Assembly (NCBI GenBank): GCA_964405335.1
Contig: CAYONP010000036.1
Span: 1-50,559, forward strand
Direction: 5' to 3'
Length of the DNA: 50,559 nucleotides
Source: CAYONP01 sp964405335
GTDB taxonomy: Bacteria; Armatimonadota; UBA10988
Shown: positions 16,805 to 25,243 of the stretch, one piece after another
How positions within the stretch are numbered: position 1 is the first letter of the stretch
Layout: every line of letters begins with the position of its first letter
Notes under the pieces: model-generated
Database searches by the model: none
Told to the model about the DNA's origin: nothing
The model's input: only the letters and a program-made list of their open reading frames with translations
Position numbers and translations under genes: made by a program

Positions 16805-17827
16805 ATGAGTTACGCGGCCTGGTTGCTGCTCTCGGTGCTACCGCTGCTCGCCGCCCCGCCTCCACCGACCAGCGGCGTCTGGAGTTGGGACCAGCGCACC
16901 GGCGCGACGCGGTTCGTCGGCGCGGTCATGCGGCCGACCATCGACCCGGCCAACCGCCGGCTCTATGCCGTCGATGCCCAGGGCAGGATCGTCCGCTGGT
17001 CGCTCGACGCGCTCGACCAGCCACCCGCGGTCTTCGCGGTGCCGGGCGAGGGCACGGTCTACGACTGGCCACTCGCCGCGGCGACGGGCGGGCAGGTCGC
17101 CGCCTTCCGCGCCTTCTCACTCAACGACGGCAGCTTCCGCATCTGCCTCGACATCCTGACCCCCGAGGGCCAACACCTGCGCGGGCCCCTGCCGCTGATC
17201 GTCACGCGCCAGGCCTGGAACGGCACGCACTTGGCCGCCTGGCATCCCAACGGCGAGCAGATTGCCTTCGGCCTGACCGAGGGCGAGCCGCGCAACGGGC
17301 TCTACGTGTTCGAGCCGGCGACGCGCAACTGGGTGGCGGCGGAGTTCTACAGCGACCAGTACGCCGGCCCGATGCCGAGCATCCGTTTTGCGCCGAACGG
17401 CCGGACGATGAGCCTGATCCACAACGACACGCTCTACTTCCGCGCCGGCGCCGACTGGGGCGCCTACCGCACGATTCCGGTCCGCGGGCGGCTCCACGCC
17501 TGGCTCAACGACGAGATCGTCGCGGTCGCCGACCGGTTCGAGGGTCTGACGCTGTATGACATCGGCGGCCAGCGCGTCGGGCGGCTCGATGACTGGACCA
17601 CCGGCACCGACGACCTGTCGGCCAGCCTGCCGGCGTCGAGCCCGCACGGCCTGGCCTGGGTCCGCCCGGCCGGGGAGCGGCAACTCGAGCTGGCGGTGCG
17701 CCCGCTCAACCACGGTCCGACCGTCGCCGCGATGAAGTTCGGCGGCGCGTCGAAGGGCTACGGGCTGATCGGCGGCCCGCCCGTCTGGCACCCGAGCGAG
17801 CCGGTGGTCTTCTTCTGGGTGCCGTGA
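16805..17827 (+). CDS. Secreted TolB/WD40-like beta-propeller protein
   Basis: The 340-residue product has a signal peptide (MSYAAWLLLSVLPLLAA). A series of beta-rich repeats with TolB-like pieces follows: NRRLYAVDAQGRIVRWSL, AWHPNGEQIAFGL and IRFAPNGRTMSLI. Such propellers usually bind partners or ligands; no catalytic motif is visible. AGGAG lies 8 bases upstream of the ATG. It probably shares a transcript with the isomerase gene upstream. It converges with the SMP-30 gene only three bases away. Confidence 0.75.
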   Translation: MSYAAWLLLSVLPLLAAPPPPTSGVWSWDQRTGATRFVGAVMRPTIDPANRRLYAVDAQGRIVRWSLDALDQPPAVFAVPGEGTVYDWPLAAATGGQVAAFRAFSLNDGSFRICLDILTPEGQHLRGPLPLIVTRQAWNGTHLAAWHPNGEQIAFGLTEGEPRNGLYVFEPATRNWVAAEFYSDQYAGPMPSIRFAPNGRTMSLIHNDTLYFRAGADWGAYRTIPVRGRLHAWLNDEIVAVADRFEGLTLYDIGGQRVGRLDDWTTGTDDLSASLPASSPHGLAWVRPAGERQLELAVRPLNHGPTVAAMKFGGASKGYGLIGGPPVWHPSEPVVFFWVP

Positions 17828-17830
17828 GGC

Positions 17831-18688
17831 CTACATCGGCGCCAGGCCCTTGACCTTCAGCCGCACGCGATAGACCGAGGTGCGGGCGGTGAGGTAGAGG
17901 CTCTGCCGGTCGTCGTCGCCCCAGGCGCAGTTGGCCGGCACCTCCGGCAAGACGAGCAGGCCGAGCTGCCGGCCGTCGGGCTCGTAGACGTAGCAGCCGC
18001 CTGGGCCGGTGCAGTAGACCCGGCCGCCGGCATCGAGCTTCATCCCGTCCGCGGCGCCGTTGCGGGTGCCGTCCATCTCGGCGAAGACCCGGCCGCCGCG
18101 GAGCGTGCCATCATCGCCGATGGTGAAGGCGCGGATGTGGTGACGAGCCGTGTCGTCGACGTAGAGCGTCGACTCATCGGGCGAAAACGCCAGCCCGTTC
18201 GGCCGCTGAAAGTCGCCGGCGAGCAGTGTGACCTCGCCGCCGGGCTCGACGCGGTAGACGCCGAACTGGTCGAGCTCGGCTGGATTGCCGCCGTAGGGCG
18301 GGTCGGTGAAGTAGATCGCGCCCGAGCTATGTTCGACCAGGTCGTTCGGGCTGTGCAGCCGGCCGCCGCGGTATCGCTCGGCCACCGCCTCGACGGTGCC
18401 GTCGGCCAGCGTCCGCGAGACCCGCCGGCCGGCATGCTCGGCGGCCAGCAGCCGGCCTTGACGGTCGAAGGTCAGGCCGTTCGACTGCCCGCTCGGCTCG
18501 CGCCAGACCGAGACCCCGTCGGCTTCGTTCCAGCGCATGATGCGGTTGGCCGGGATGTCGCTGAACAGCAGATAGCCGTCGCGGTGCCAGACCGGCCCCT
18601 CGGTGAACTGGAAGCCGGTCGCCACGCGGACGGCGCCGTCGGTCTCCAGCAGCGCCGACAGACCGGCGTCGAGCTCGACGATGGGCAC
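17831..18688 (-). CDS. SMP-30/gluconolactonase-family lactonase
   Basis: SMP-30/gluconolactonase-family enzymes hydrolyse sugar lactones using one divalent metal in a six-bladed propeller. The 285-residue product has the family blocks FQFTEGPVWHRDGYLLFSD (metal-binding Glu), SNGLTFDRQGRLLAAEH, SPNDLVEHSSGAIYFTDPPYG (metal-binding Asn), RPNGLAFSPDESTLYVDD (metal-binding Asn/Asp) and DGMKLDAGGRVY. All expected metal ligands are present. The start is GTG 18688, 10 bases after the SPOR gene stop. There is no signal peptide, so it acts in the cytoplasm. Identification is sure, the exact lactone unknown. Confidence 0.92.
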   Translation of the reverse strand: MPIVELDAGLSALLETDGAVRVATGFQFTEGPVWHRDGYLLFSDIPANRIMRWNEADGVSVWREPSGQSNGLTFDRQGRLLAAEHAGRRVSRTLADGTVEAVAERYRGGRLHSPNDLVEHSSGAIYFTDPPYGGNPAELDQFGVYRVEPGGEVTLLAGDFQRPNGLAFSPDESTLYVDDTARHHIRAFTIGDDGTLRGGRVFAEMDGTRNGAADGMKLDAGGRVYCTGPGGCYVYEPDGRQLGLLVLPEVPANCAWGDDDRQSLYLTARTSVYRVRLKVKGLAPM

Positions 18689-18698
18689 GCCTCACCCC

Positions 18699-20006
18699 TC
18701 AGTTCTGCCACGCCTCGTAGCCCAGGCCGCGGATCTTGGCCAGCGCGGCGTTCGCGTCGCGGCGGTTCGAATAGACCCGCGTGTGGACGATCCAGAAGTC
18801 GAGCCCGTCGGTGGTCTTGTACTTGCTGCCCTCGATGCCCGCCTCGCGCAACTGCCCCAGCGCGCGGTCGGCCGCGGCCTGCGACGGGAACGAGGCAAGC
18901 CGGATGCGGATCGCCACCGGCCCGTCCTCGGCCGGCTGCGCGGGTCGAGCTGGTGGCTCGGGCCCTTCGTCGCTCCCCGCTAGCACCACCCGCGTCGGCG
19001 GCTTGGGCGGTTCCGGCTCGGGCCGCCGTACGTCGGGCGGCGGTGGACCGAGGGGCTGCGGGCTCGCCGACGGGCGAATCGGCGGCGGTTCGGCCGCGTT
19101 GGCCGCCGACCGCGGCGGCGCCAGCACCACGCTGCCGTCGCCGGGCACCAGATCGGGGTTGAACTCCGGCTCTGGCACGCCGCGGAGCACCTCCGCCGGC
19201 GCCCGTCGGATCTGCGTCGGCGCCGTCTCGGCGCGTACCACCGGCAGCGACGGCGGCCGGCCCGGTGCCGTCGGCGGCGCCTGGGCGATCACCCGTGAAC
19301 CGGCCGGCGCCGTGCCGCCCGTGTCGTCGGCGACGCGAAACTCGGGTTCCAGCCCCTGCATGACCAGCGCCAGCCGCAGCTTGGCGATGAACTCGGCCAT
19401 CGCCGCCTCGTCGCGGAATAGCTCCGGATCGACCCGGATGTCGAGCCGGCGCGGGCTCGCGGCGTAGACCGACGCGCCATCGATGGACCACGAACCGCTC
19501 GAGGCGAGCGGCGGCAGATCGCCCAGCTCCGGCGGCAGCACCAGATCGCTGCTGCCGAGGAAGCGGCTCGGCCGCTCGCTGTCCCACCAACTGATGCCCA
19601 GCCGCCGGCCGCCGGTTTCGGCCTCGCGCTCGGCCCGCTGCTCCAGTCGGCGTTGGTGCAGCGCCTTCTCGCGGAACTCGTCGACGGCGTCGGTGACCCG
19701 GCCGACCAGCGCCATCAGTCCGCGGCGCTCGCGCTGCGTGCGGAAGTCGGTGTCGAACTGCTCGCCGAAATCGTTCAGCAGCAACGGCACATGGCTGCCG
19801 CCGGTCTGTTCGGGATCGACGGCGTCGAGGCGGGCAAAGGGATCCTCGTCGGCGGTCCGCCAGCTCTCGTCCTGGCGCTCGGTCCGCGGCGCCGGCTGGT
19901 CGTCGCCATAGCTGCGGTTGGCCTGAATGACCAGCGCCACGGCGGCGACGTAGCTGACCGTGAACAACGCGGCGGGCCAGTACTGTGCAATCGGAAACCG
20001 CTTCAT
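18699..20006 (-). CDS. SPOR-domain envelope protein
   Basis: The 435-residue product has one N-terminal membrane helix (about 11-28) and a coiled-coil-like Glu/Arg-rich region (about 95-145). A middle domain is followed by a Pro-rich linker (about 290-360). The C-terminal SPOR domain (about 365-435) contains IRIRLASFPSQAAADRALGQ and WIVHTRVYSNRRDANAALAK. SPOR domains bind denuded peptidoglycan, often at division sites, so a cell-wall role is likely. The start ATG 20006 has a weak GGAAAGAG upstream and a good promoter 30-60 bases before it. SMP-30 follows in the same direction. Confidence 0.85.
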   Translation of the reverse strand: MKRFPIAQYWPAALFTVSYVAAVALVIQANRSYGDDQPAPRTERQDESWRTADEDPFARLDAVDPEQTGGSHVPLLLNDFGEQFDTDFRTQRERRGLMALVGRVTDAVDEFREKALHQRRLEQRAEREAETGGRRLGISWWDSERPSRFLGSSDLVLPPELGDLPPLASSGSWSIDGASVYAASPRRLDIRVDPELFRDEAAMAEFIAKLRLALVMQGLEPEFRVADDTGGTAPAGSRVIAQAPPTAPGRPPSLPVVRAETAPTQIRRAPAEVLRGVPEPEFNPDLVPGDGSVVLAPPRSAANAAEPPPIRPSASPQPLGPPPPDVRRPEPEPPKPPTRVVLAGSDEGPEPPARPAQPAEDGPVAIRIRLASFPSQAAADRALGQLREAGIEGSKYKTTDGLDFWIVHTRVYSNRRDANAALAKIRGLGYEAWQN

Positions 20007-20036
20007 GAAGCTCTTTCCGGCCGGCGGGACGCGACG

Positions 20037-20065
20037 AGTCTAGCCCGCCCCGGCCGCTGCGTCAA
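20037..20065 (-). promoter_or_regulatory. Putative SPOR-gene promoter
   Basis: On the minus strand, TTGACG (20060-20065), exactly 17 bases, and TAGACT (20037-20042) lie about 30 bases before the ATG. The -10 spelling and spacing are identical to those before the UPF0182 gene. Confidence 0.6.
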
Positions 20066-20091
20066 CGACGCCGAGCCGCCGGCCACCTGGA

Positions 20092-21663
20092 TCAACGCGC
20101 CTGGTCCGAGCGTTGTTCGCATCGAATCCCGGCCCTTGCCCGAGGCAGTGCCTCGATCAGATCGCCGGCCAGCAGACCGGCATCGGCCCCGCCGGCGGCC
20201 AGCTCCCCGGCCCGTCCGTGCAACCAGGCTGCCGCGCAGGCCGCCTCGAACGGCGCCAGGCCCTGGCCGACCAGCGCGGCGAGCAGGCCGCTCAGCGCAT
20301 CGCCCATGCCGCCCGAGGCCATCGCCGGTGTGCCCGTCGGATTGATGCGGATCCGGCCGCCCGGTTCCGCGATCACCGTCCGCGCGCCTTTGAGCAGCAC
20401 CACCGCGCGGTACCGTTCGACCAGCGCGGCGGCGGCGCCGAGGCGATCGTGCTCGATCGAATCGATACCCACCTCGAGCAGCCGCGACGCCTCGCCAGGG
20501 TGGGGGGTCAGGATCCACTCCCCACGCCGGTCGGCGACCAGGGCCGGATGGGTGGCCAGCAGGTTCAGCCCGTCGGCGTCGACCACCAGCGGGCACTCGA
20601 CCGACCGCAGCAGCTCGGCCAGCAGCTCGGCCGCCGGCTCGCCGCGGCCCAGGCCCGGGCCGACCGCCACGGCGTCGGCGCGGCGGACCAGGTCGGCCAG
20701 GTCGCCGAACACGCCCGCGGCGACGTGGCCGTCGGCCGTGTCGCGCAGCGGGCGACTCATCACCTCGAGGTTGGCCATCTCCATCGCGTCGGCCAGGCAA
20801 TCGGGCACCGCGACGGTGACCAGTCCCGCGCCACCGCGCATCGCCGCGCGGCCGGCCAGCGCCACCGCGCCGCCCAGGCCGATGCTGCCGCCGACGATCA
20901 CCACGCGGCCGGCATCGCCCTTGTGCGCCGTCGCCGGCCGCGGCGGAATCATCGCCGCGATGTCGCTTCGCTCCAGCAGGCCGGGTAGCGGCCCGAGGCC
21001 GTCGATCAGCGCCTTCGGAAGGCCGATGTCGACGCGCACGACCTCGCCCGCGGCGCCGGCGCCGGGATGGACCGCCAGACCGCGCTTCCAGGCGCCGAAG
21101 GTGACCGTCCGCACCGCGCGGAGATGCGGCTCGTAGACCGCGCCGGTGTCGGCATCGACGCCGCTCGGCAGATCGGCGCTGACGATCGGCACCCCGCTGG
21201 CCAGGATGGCCCGGATGACGGTCGCCACGGGCTCGCGCGGCGCGCCGGTGACGCCGGTGCCGAGCAGGCAGTCGAGGCACAGCGCGGCGCGGCGCAGGCT
21301 GCCGGCGAGGAGCACCATGCCGGCCGGGTCGACCAGCGGCTCGACCGCCCGACCGAGCTTGCGGTAGAGGTCGTAGTTGGTCCGCGCCTCACCCCGCAGC
21401 TCGTCGGCCTCGCCGGCGAGAAAGACCTCGGGCACACATCCGCGACGGGCCAGCCAGCGCGCGGCAACGAAACCGTCGCCGCCGTTGTTGCCCTTGCCGC
21501 AGACCACCGTGACATGCCGCGAGCCGCCGTCGAGCAGCGCGCCGGCCGCCTCGGCCAACCCCTTGCCGGCCAGCTCCATCAGCACTGCGCCGGCAAGCCC
21601 GTACTCGCCGATGGTCGCGGCATCGAGCGCACGCATCTGCTCGCCGGTCACGAGTGGGATCAT
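20092..21663 (-). CDS. nnr: Bifunctional NAD(P)HX epimerase/dehydratase (Nnr, YjeF type)
   Basis: This metabolite-repair enzyme turns damaged hydrated NADH/NADPH back to the normal cofactor. The 523-residue product has an N-terminal epimerase domain (GKGNNGGDGFVAARWLA near 52-68) and a C-terminal ADP-dependent dehydratase domain starting near HKGDAGRVVIVGGS. The dehydratase domain carries VDADGLNLLA, ILTPHPGEASRLL and the catalytic-region block GTPAMASGGMGDALSG. Both domains look complete and the length is typical of the fused form. ATG 21663 has no Shine-Dalgarno. A TTGACA/CATCAT promoter ends 7 bases before it, so the mRNA is probably leaderless. Confidence 0.94.
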   Translation of the reverse strand: MIPLVTGEQMRALDAATIGEYGLAGAVLMELAGKGLAEAAGALLDGGSRHVTVVCGKGNNGGDGFVAARWLARRGCVPEVFLAGEADELRGEARTNYDLYRKLGRAVEPLVDPAGMVLLAGSLRRAALCLDCLLGTGVTGAPREPVATVIRAILASGVPIVSADLPSGVDADTGAVYEPHLRAVRTVTFGAWKRGLAVHPGAGAAGEVVRVDIGLPKALIDGLGPLPGLLERSDIAAMIPPRPATAHKGDAGRVVIVGGSIGLGGAVALAGRAAMRGGAGLVTVAVPDCLADAMEMANLEVMSRPLRDTADGHVAAGVFGDLADLVRRADAVAVGPGLGRGEPAAELLAELLRSVECPLVVDADGLNLLATHPALVADRRGEWILTPHPGEASRLLEVGIDSIEHDRLGAAAALVERYRAVVLLKGARTVIAEPGGRIRINPTGTPAMASGGMGDALSGLLAALVGQGLAPFEAACAAAWLHGRAGELAAGGADAGLLAGDLIEALPRARAGIRCEQRSDQAR

Positions 21664-21670
21664 GCGCGCG

Positions 21671-21699
21671 ATGATGCTGCCGCACCCACCCGCTGTCAA
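21671..21699 (-). promoter_or_regulatory. Putative leaderless promoter of nnr
   Basis: On the minus strand, TTGACA (21694-21699), 17 bases and CATCAT (21671-21676) are followed by 7 bases and then the ATG. The expected transcription start coincides with the start codon. Confidence 0.5.
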
Positions 21700-21703
21700 C
21701 CCC

Positions 21704-21786
21704 GGGGTCAGGTCTCAAAATGCGGTGGAGTGTTACGATTCCAGGGCGAAACCGTCACCGACTACATGATTTCGAGACCTGACCCC
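21704..21786. mobile_element. 83-bp inverted-repeat (REP/MITE-like) element
   Basis: GGGGTCAGGTCTCAAAAT (21704-21721) and its inverted copy (21769-21786) match in 17 of 18 positions and flank 47 bases that can extend the hairpin (GCGGTG near the left arm, CACCG near the right). Sequences with the TGAGACCTGACCCC end occur widely next to REP-associated tyrosine transposases; I recall this from family knowledge and have not checked it here. No transposase gene is present in the window. The right arm forms the last coding codons of the GT2 gene, and the stop codon of that gene lies inside the element. Confidence 0.7.
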
Positions 21787-22514
21787 GATGGCTGGCTTGG
21801 GCCCCGGGCGAGGCGTTGGGCGAAGCGGCGGAGGACCAGGGCGGCGGCCTCGAAGATGATCCGCTTGGAGATCTTCGACTTGCCTCGCCGCCGGTCTTCG
21901 AACACGATCGGCACCTGGCCGAACCGCCAGCCGGCCTGCTGGCAGAGGTAAGTCATCTCGATCAGGTACGAGTAGCCGTCGACGGTGACCTGCGCGAAGT
22001 CGAAGCCCTCGAGCACTTCGCGGCGGTAGCACCGGAAGCCCGAGGTGCAGTCGTCGACGGTCAGCCGAAGCAGTCGCCGGGCAACCAGGTTGGCCGTTTT
22101 CGAGAGCAAGATGCGCGACAGGCCCCAGTTCTTGGTCCCGCCGCCGGCGACGTAGCGCGAGCCGACCACGACGTCGGCCTCGCCCCGCGCGGCCATGGCC
22201 AGCAGCGGCGGCAGGTAGTCGGGGTCGTGCGAAAAGTCGGCGTCCATGTGGACCAGCAGCTCGGCGCCCTGCTCCAGGCCATAGCGCAGGCCGGCGATCT
22301 CGGCCGAGGCGAGGCCCAGCTTGCCCGGCCGGGCGATCAGGTGCAGCCGCGGCTCGGCCGCCATCCGCTCGCGCACCCGCTGCCCCGTGCCGTCCGGAGA
22401 GTTGTCGTCGACGATGACCAGGTGGATATCGGGCGCCTGAGCCAGCACGGCGTCGATCAGCGGATCGACATTCTCGATTTCGTTGTAGGTCGGCACGGTG
22501 ATATAGGCCGTCAT
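21762..22514 (-). CDS. GT2 glycosyltransferase, polyprenyl-phosphate mannosyl/glucosyltransferase-like
   Basis: The enzyme moves a sugar from a nucleotide sugar to a polyprenyl phosphate on the cytoplasmic membrane face (DPM1-like). The 250-residue product has the GT-A start VPTYNEIENV, VIVDDNSPDGTG, the DXD-type VHMDADFSHDP, VGSRYVAGGG and FKCY-like SGFRCYRREVL. There is no C-terminal membrane pair. The last seven residues (GSGLEIM and neighbours) are encoded by the arm of an 83-bp repeat element that also brings the stop codon, so the original C-terminus was probably changed. ATG 22514 directly follows the stop codon of the UbiA-type gene, which suggests coupling. Confidence 0.9.
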   Translation of the reverse strand: MTAYITVPTYNEIENVDPLIDAVLAQAPDIHLVIVDDNSPDGTGQRVRERMAAEPRLHLIARPGKLGLASAEIAGLRYGLEQGAELLVHMDADFSHDPDYLPPLLAMAARGEADVVVGSRYVAGGGTKNWGLSRILLSKTANLVARRLLRLTVDDCTSGFRCYRREVLEGFDFAQVTVDGYSYLIEMTYLCQQAGWRFGQVPIVFEDRRRGKSKISKRIIFEAAALVLRRFAQRLARGPSQPSGSGLEIM

Positions 22515-23519
22515 CTAGATCTGCCTCCCGCTGGTGGCCAGGAGCACGACCAGTGCCCAGAGCGCCAGGTTGATCAGCATCCCGCGGTCGGTCAGCAGCC
22601 GCTCGGGGCTCTGGCCGATGTCCTTCTTGGTCACCAGGTACATGTACCTCAGCACGCCGTAGACCACGAACGGGATGCTGAACATCAGGCCGGTCTGCTC
22701 GCCGACGGGCACCGCCTGGCCGGTCGGCTGCGCCGCCTGCTGCATCACGATCTCGGTCGGCCGGACAAAGGTGTACATCGCGTAGGTCATGATGGTCGAG
22801 GTGGCGGCGATGTTGATCCAGCCGTCGAGCAGGCTGGCCGGCGGGCCGTCGGCGGCCTGGTACTTGCGCAGCACCTTGCGCGTGGCGCCGCCTGAGTCGA
22901 TCTGCGCGGTCAGCTCGCCGCGCCGCTTGCAGAGCGCGATGAACAGCGCGCCGAACAGCGTGCAGACGATGATCCACGGGCTCGGCGGCTCGGGAATGAC
23001 ATAGCATCCGCCCACCGCGCGGAGGACGAACAGGATCCCGATGGTCAGCACGTCGATGATCACCAGGTGTTTTAGGAAGAACGAGTAGGCGACGGTGGTG
23101 ACCGCATAGGCGGCGGCGGTGAGGACGAAGTACTGCGTGTCACCGCCGCGGCGTGAGAGCAGCCAGGCGACGACGAGCGCGCCGATGAAGAGCAGGCCGG
23201 CGACCCACTTGGCCAGCTCGAGCGAGACCTCGCCGGCGGCGATCGGGCGGTGCTGCTTCTCGGGATGCGCGCGGTCGGCCTCGACGTCGCAGACGTCGTT
23301 GACCAGGTAGCCGGCCGACGAGATGGCACAGTAGACGGCGAAGGCGGTCACCGCGAGCAGGATGTCGGGCCAGGAGAGCAGGCCGCCGGCGCCGGCGCCG
23401 CTGGTCGCCTCGTGCCAGCGGCCGGTGAAGGCCAGACCGCCGAAGACCAGGACGTTCTTGATCCACTGCTTCGGCCGCATCGCGGCCAGCAGCGCGGCGG
23501 GCAGTCTGCGGCGGGTCAT
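22515..23519 (-). CDS. UbiA-family polyprenyl-phosphate phosphoribosyltransferase (DPPR synthase-like)
   Basis: Related proteins join phosphoribose from PRPP to decaprenyl phosphate, the first step to decaprenyl-phosphoryl-arabinose/ribose in mycobacteria. The 334-residue product has about eight membrane helices. It carries the DPPR-synthase-specific start AAMRPKQWIKNVLVF and the first Asp motif with its tail, NDVCDVEADRAHPEK and RPIAAGEV, closely matching the mycobacterial enzyme rather than quinone-type UbiA. The start ATG 23519 is 9 bases after the upstream stop. It sits between the BMC genes and a GT2 enzyme, so a polyprenyl-linked pentose for the envelope is the likely product line; a link to the BMC is not shown. 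Confidence 0.88.
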   Translation of the reverse strand: MTRRRLPAALLAAMRPKQWIKNVLVFGGLAFTGRWHEATSGAGAGGLLSWPDILLAVTAFAVYCAISSAGYLVNDVCDVEADRAHPEKQHRPIAAGEVSLELAKWVAGLLFIGALVVAWLLSRRGGDTQYFVLTAAAYAVTTVAYSFFLKHLVIIDVLTIGILFVLRAVGGCYVIPEPPSPWIIVCTLFGALFIALCKRRGELTAQIDSGGATRKVLRKYQAADGPPASLLDGWINIAATSTIMTYAMYTFVRPTEIVMQQAAQPTGQAVPVGEQTGLMFSIPFVVYGVLRYMYLVTKKDIGQSPERLLTDRGMLINLALWALVVLLATSGRQI

Positions 23520-23528
23520 GCGCGACTC

Positions 23529-24263
23529 CTAGCGCGGCAGCCGCTGGATGACCACCCCTCTCTCGCGCGCGGCGTCCCAGGCCAGCGGCGTGATGATCGC
23601 CGCGGCCGGAACGATGATCGGACCTTCGGCTGCTGCGACATCGGCCTCCGTGACTAAGACACGATCCTCGGCACCGGCGTTACGCCAGCCGACCGCCAGC
23701 GCGGCGCGCAGCGCCGGTCCCAGCTCGACCGCCGGCACCACCTCGGCGCCGAACGACTCGAGCGTGGCCAGCGGCGCGGCCAGTGCGGCACGCAACTGCG
23801 GCGCGGCCGCCGGCGCGGTGACATCTGCACTATCGCGCGAGACGAGCACCGGTTTACCCAGCAGCAGGCCCTCGAGCAGCCATTTCGGCCCAAAGCCCTC
23901 GGGAATCGTGACCACCGTGCGGACCAACGTCGCGCGATCGAGCGCCGCCACGACCAGCGCCTCGGCCGCCGCCGCGTGCGCGCGCGGGCAGCCGGCCTGT
24001 GAGGCGACCGTCACCGCCGCGCTCGGCAGCAGCTCGCGCACGTGGTCGGCCGTGGTCGGCTGGTCGTCGGTGTCGAGCAGGACCGCCTCGAACCGACAGT
24101 CGTCGAGCAGGGCGAGGGAGGCGAGGGCCTGGTCGAGCCCGGCGGTCACCGATCCGATCAGCACGCGGACCAGCGGCCCGGCCGGCGCCGCGGCGCCGCG
24201 CAGCTCGCGCAGGACGGCCTGCACGGCGACCGTCACCAGGCGGGCAATCTGCTCCTCGCTCAC
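23529..24263 (-). CDS. BMC-associated protein, flavoprotein-like, unknown
   Basis: The 244-residue product starts at GTG 24263, overlapping the pduL stop by four bases. Its first 21 residues (SEEQIARLVTVAVQAVLREL) form a short amphipathic helix followed by an Ala/Gly/Pro linker, as in encapsulation peptides of microcompartment cargo. The body has a Rossmann/flavoprotein-like start (RVLIGSVTAGLDQALASLA), a middle block GFGPKWLLEGLLLGKPVLV, and a C-terminal block IITPLAWDAARERGVVI similar to sequences at the ends of several BMC-associated proteins. I cannot name the reaction. Context makes it a cargo or assembly protein of the compartment. Confidence 0.7.
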   Translation of the reverse strand: MSEEQIARLVTVAVQAVLRELRGAAAPAGPLVRVLIGSVTAGLDQALASLALLDDCRFEAVLLDTDDQPTTADHVRELLPSAAVTVASQAGCPRAHAAAAEALVVAALDRATLVRTVVTIPEGFGPKWLLEGLLLGKPVLVSRDSADVTAPAAAPQLRAALAAPLATLESFGAEVVPAVELGPALRAALAVGWRNAGAEDRVLVTEADVAAAEGPIIVPAAAIITPLAWDAARERGVVIQRLPR

Positions 24264-24895
24264 CGGATCATCCTCGCCGTGACGCCCTGGGTCACGTCGG
24301 CGGCGTTGGCCTCGTCGGTGTCGATGTGCATTTCGAGCAGCTCGCCCGGGTTGACCCGCACGATGACATGGTGCAGCACCGCGCCGCGCGGGCCGTCGAC
24401 CTCGACACTGATCTCTTGCTTGTTGACCACGCCCATGCGGGCGGCGCACTCGGGCCCCATGTGGACATGGCGCGCGGCGATGATCAAGCCCCGGTCGAGC
24501 TGCGCCGACCCGGCCGGCCCGACCAGCGTGATTCCCGGCGTGCCGTCGATGTCGCCGGAGAGCCGCACCGGCGGGTTCACGCCAAGCGGCACGGCATCGG
24601 AGCGGGCGAGTTCGACCTGGCTATAGGCGCGGAGCGGGAAGAGGATGCGCACGTTGTGCAGCGCCCGCTTGGGCGTCGCCAGGGTGACGCACTCGTTGGC
24701 CGCATAGAAGCCCGGCTGGTACAGCTCGTTGCGCACGGTGAGCTCGTAGCCGGTTCCGAAGAGGACGTCGAGATGCTCGCGGGTCAGGTGCACATGACGC
24801 ACGCTGACGCCGATGGGGATCGGCTCGGGCGCGCCGCGTAGTTCGGCGATGACCTCGGCCGCGACGCGCCGGATGGCGGCCTCGTCCAGACGCAT
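24260..24895 (-). CDS. pduL: PduL-type phosphate propanoyl/acyltransferase (BMC cargo)
   Basis: PduL moves an acyl group from CoA to phosphate, which recycles CoA inside the compartment and yields acyl phosphate. The 211-residue product has an N-terminal amphipathic helix (MRLDEAAIRRVAAEVIAEL) likely to be an encapsulation peptide, then two zinc-binding PduL barrels. The metal motifs SVRHVHL (His 34, 36) and ARHVHMG (His 143, 145) are both intact. The length is typical. It sits directly after the two shell genes and overlaps the next gene by four bases. Confidence 0.94.
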   Translation of the reverse strand: MRLDEAAIRRVAAEVIAELRGAPEPIPIGVSVRHVHLTREHLDVLFGTGYELTVRNELYQPGFYAANECVTLATPKRALHNVRILFPLRAYSQVELARSDAVPLGVNPPVRLSGDIDGTPGITLVGPAGSAQLDRGLIIAARHVHMGPECAARMGVVNKQEISVEVDGPRGAVLHHVIVRVNPGELLEMHIDTDEANAADVTQGVTARMIR

Positions 24896-24969
24896 GAGAC
24901 GCCCCTTGCGAGCGACGAATCAGCCCCCGGCCCACGGCACGGCCGCGGGCCGGGCGGTCACGGTCGGGC

Positions 24970-25242
24970 TCATCCCGGCAGGATCTTGGCCAGTTCTTCG
25001 TGCGGCCGCGGGATGACGTGTACGCTGAGCAACTCGCCGACCTTGCGGGCCGCCGCCGCGCCGGCATCGGTCGCGGCCTTGACCGCGCCCACGTCGCCGC
25101 GCACCATCACCGTCACCAGGCCGCCGCCGACCTGTTCCTTGCCGATCAGGTCGACGTTCGCCGCCTTGACCATCGCATCGGCCGCCTCGATCGCCCCGAC
25201 CAAGCCGCGGGTTTCGATCATGCCCAGCGCTTCACCAGCCAT
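24970..25242 (-). CDS. BMC-H hexameric microcompartment shell protein
   Basis: This 90-residue single BMC domain forms hexagonal shell tiles. Family blocks: EALGMIETRGLVGAIEAADAM, GGGLVTVMVRGDVGAVKAA and VHVIPRPHEEL. ATG 25242 has GGGAGG 6 bases upstream, placed within the last codons of the second shell gene, whose stop is one base away; upstream codons in the frame are not needed. The tile is shorter than its neighbour and has no tail, so the two probably build different facets or a mixed sheet. Confidence 0.94.
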   Translation of the reverse strand: MAGEALGMIETRGLVGAIEAADAMVKAANVDLIGKEQVGGGLVTVMVRGDVGAVKAATDAGAAAARKVGELLSVHVIPRPHEELAKILPG

Positions 25243-25243
25243 G

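Noticed and set aside
24896..24969. GC-rich inverted repeat between pduL and the first shell gene
   Set aside because: CGGCCC/GGGCCG pairing over a 13-base gap is short and expected by chance in such GC-rich DNA; might reduce read-through but I cannot support it.
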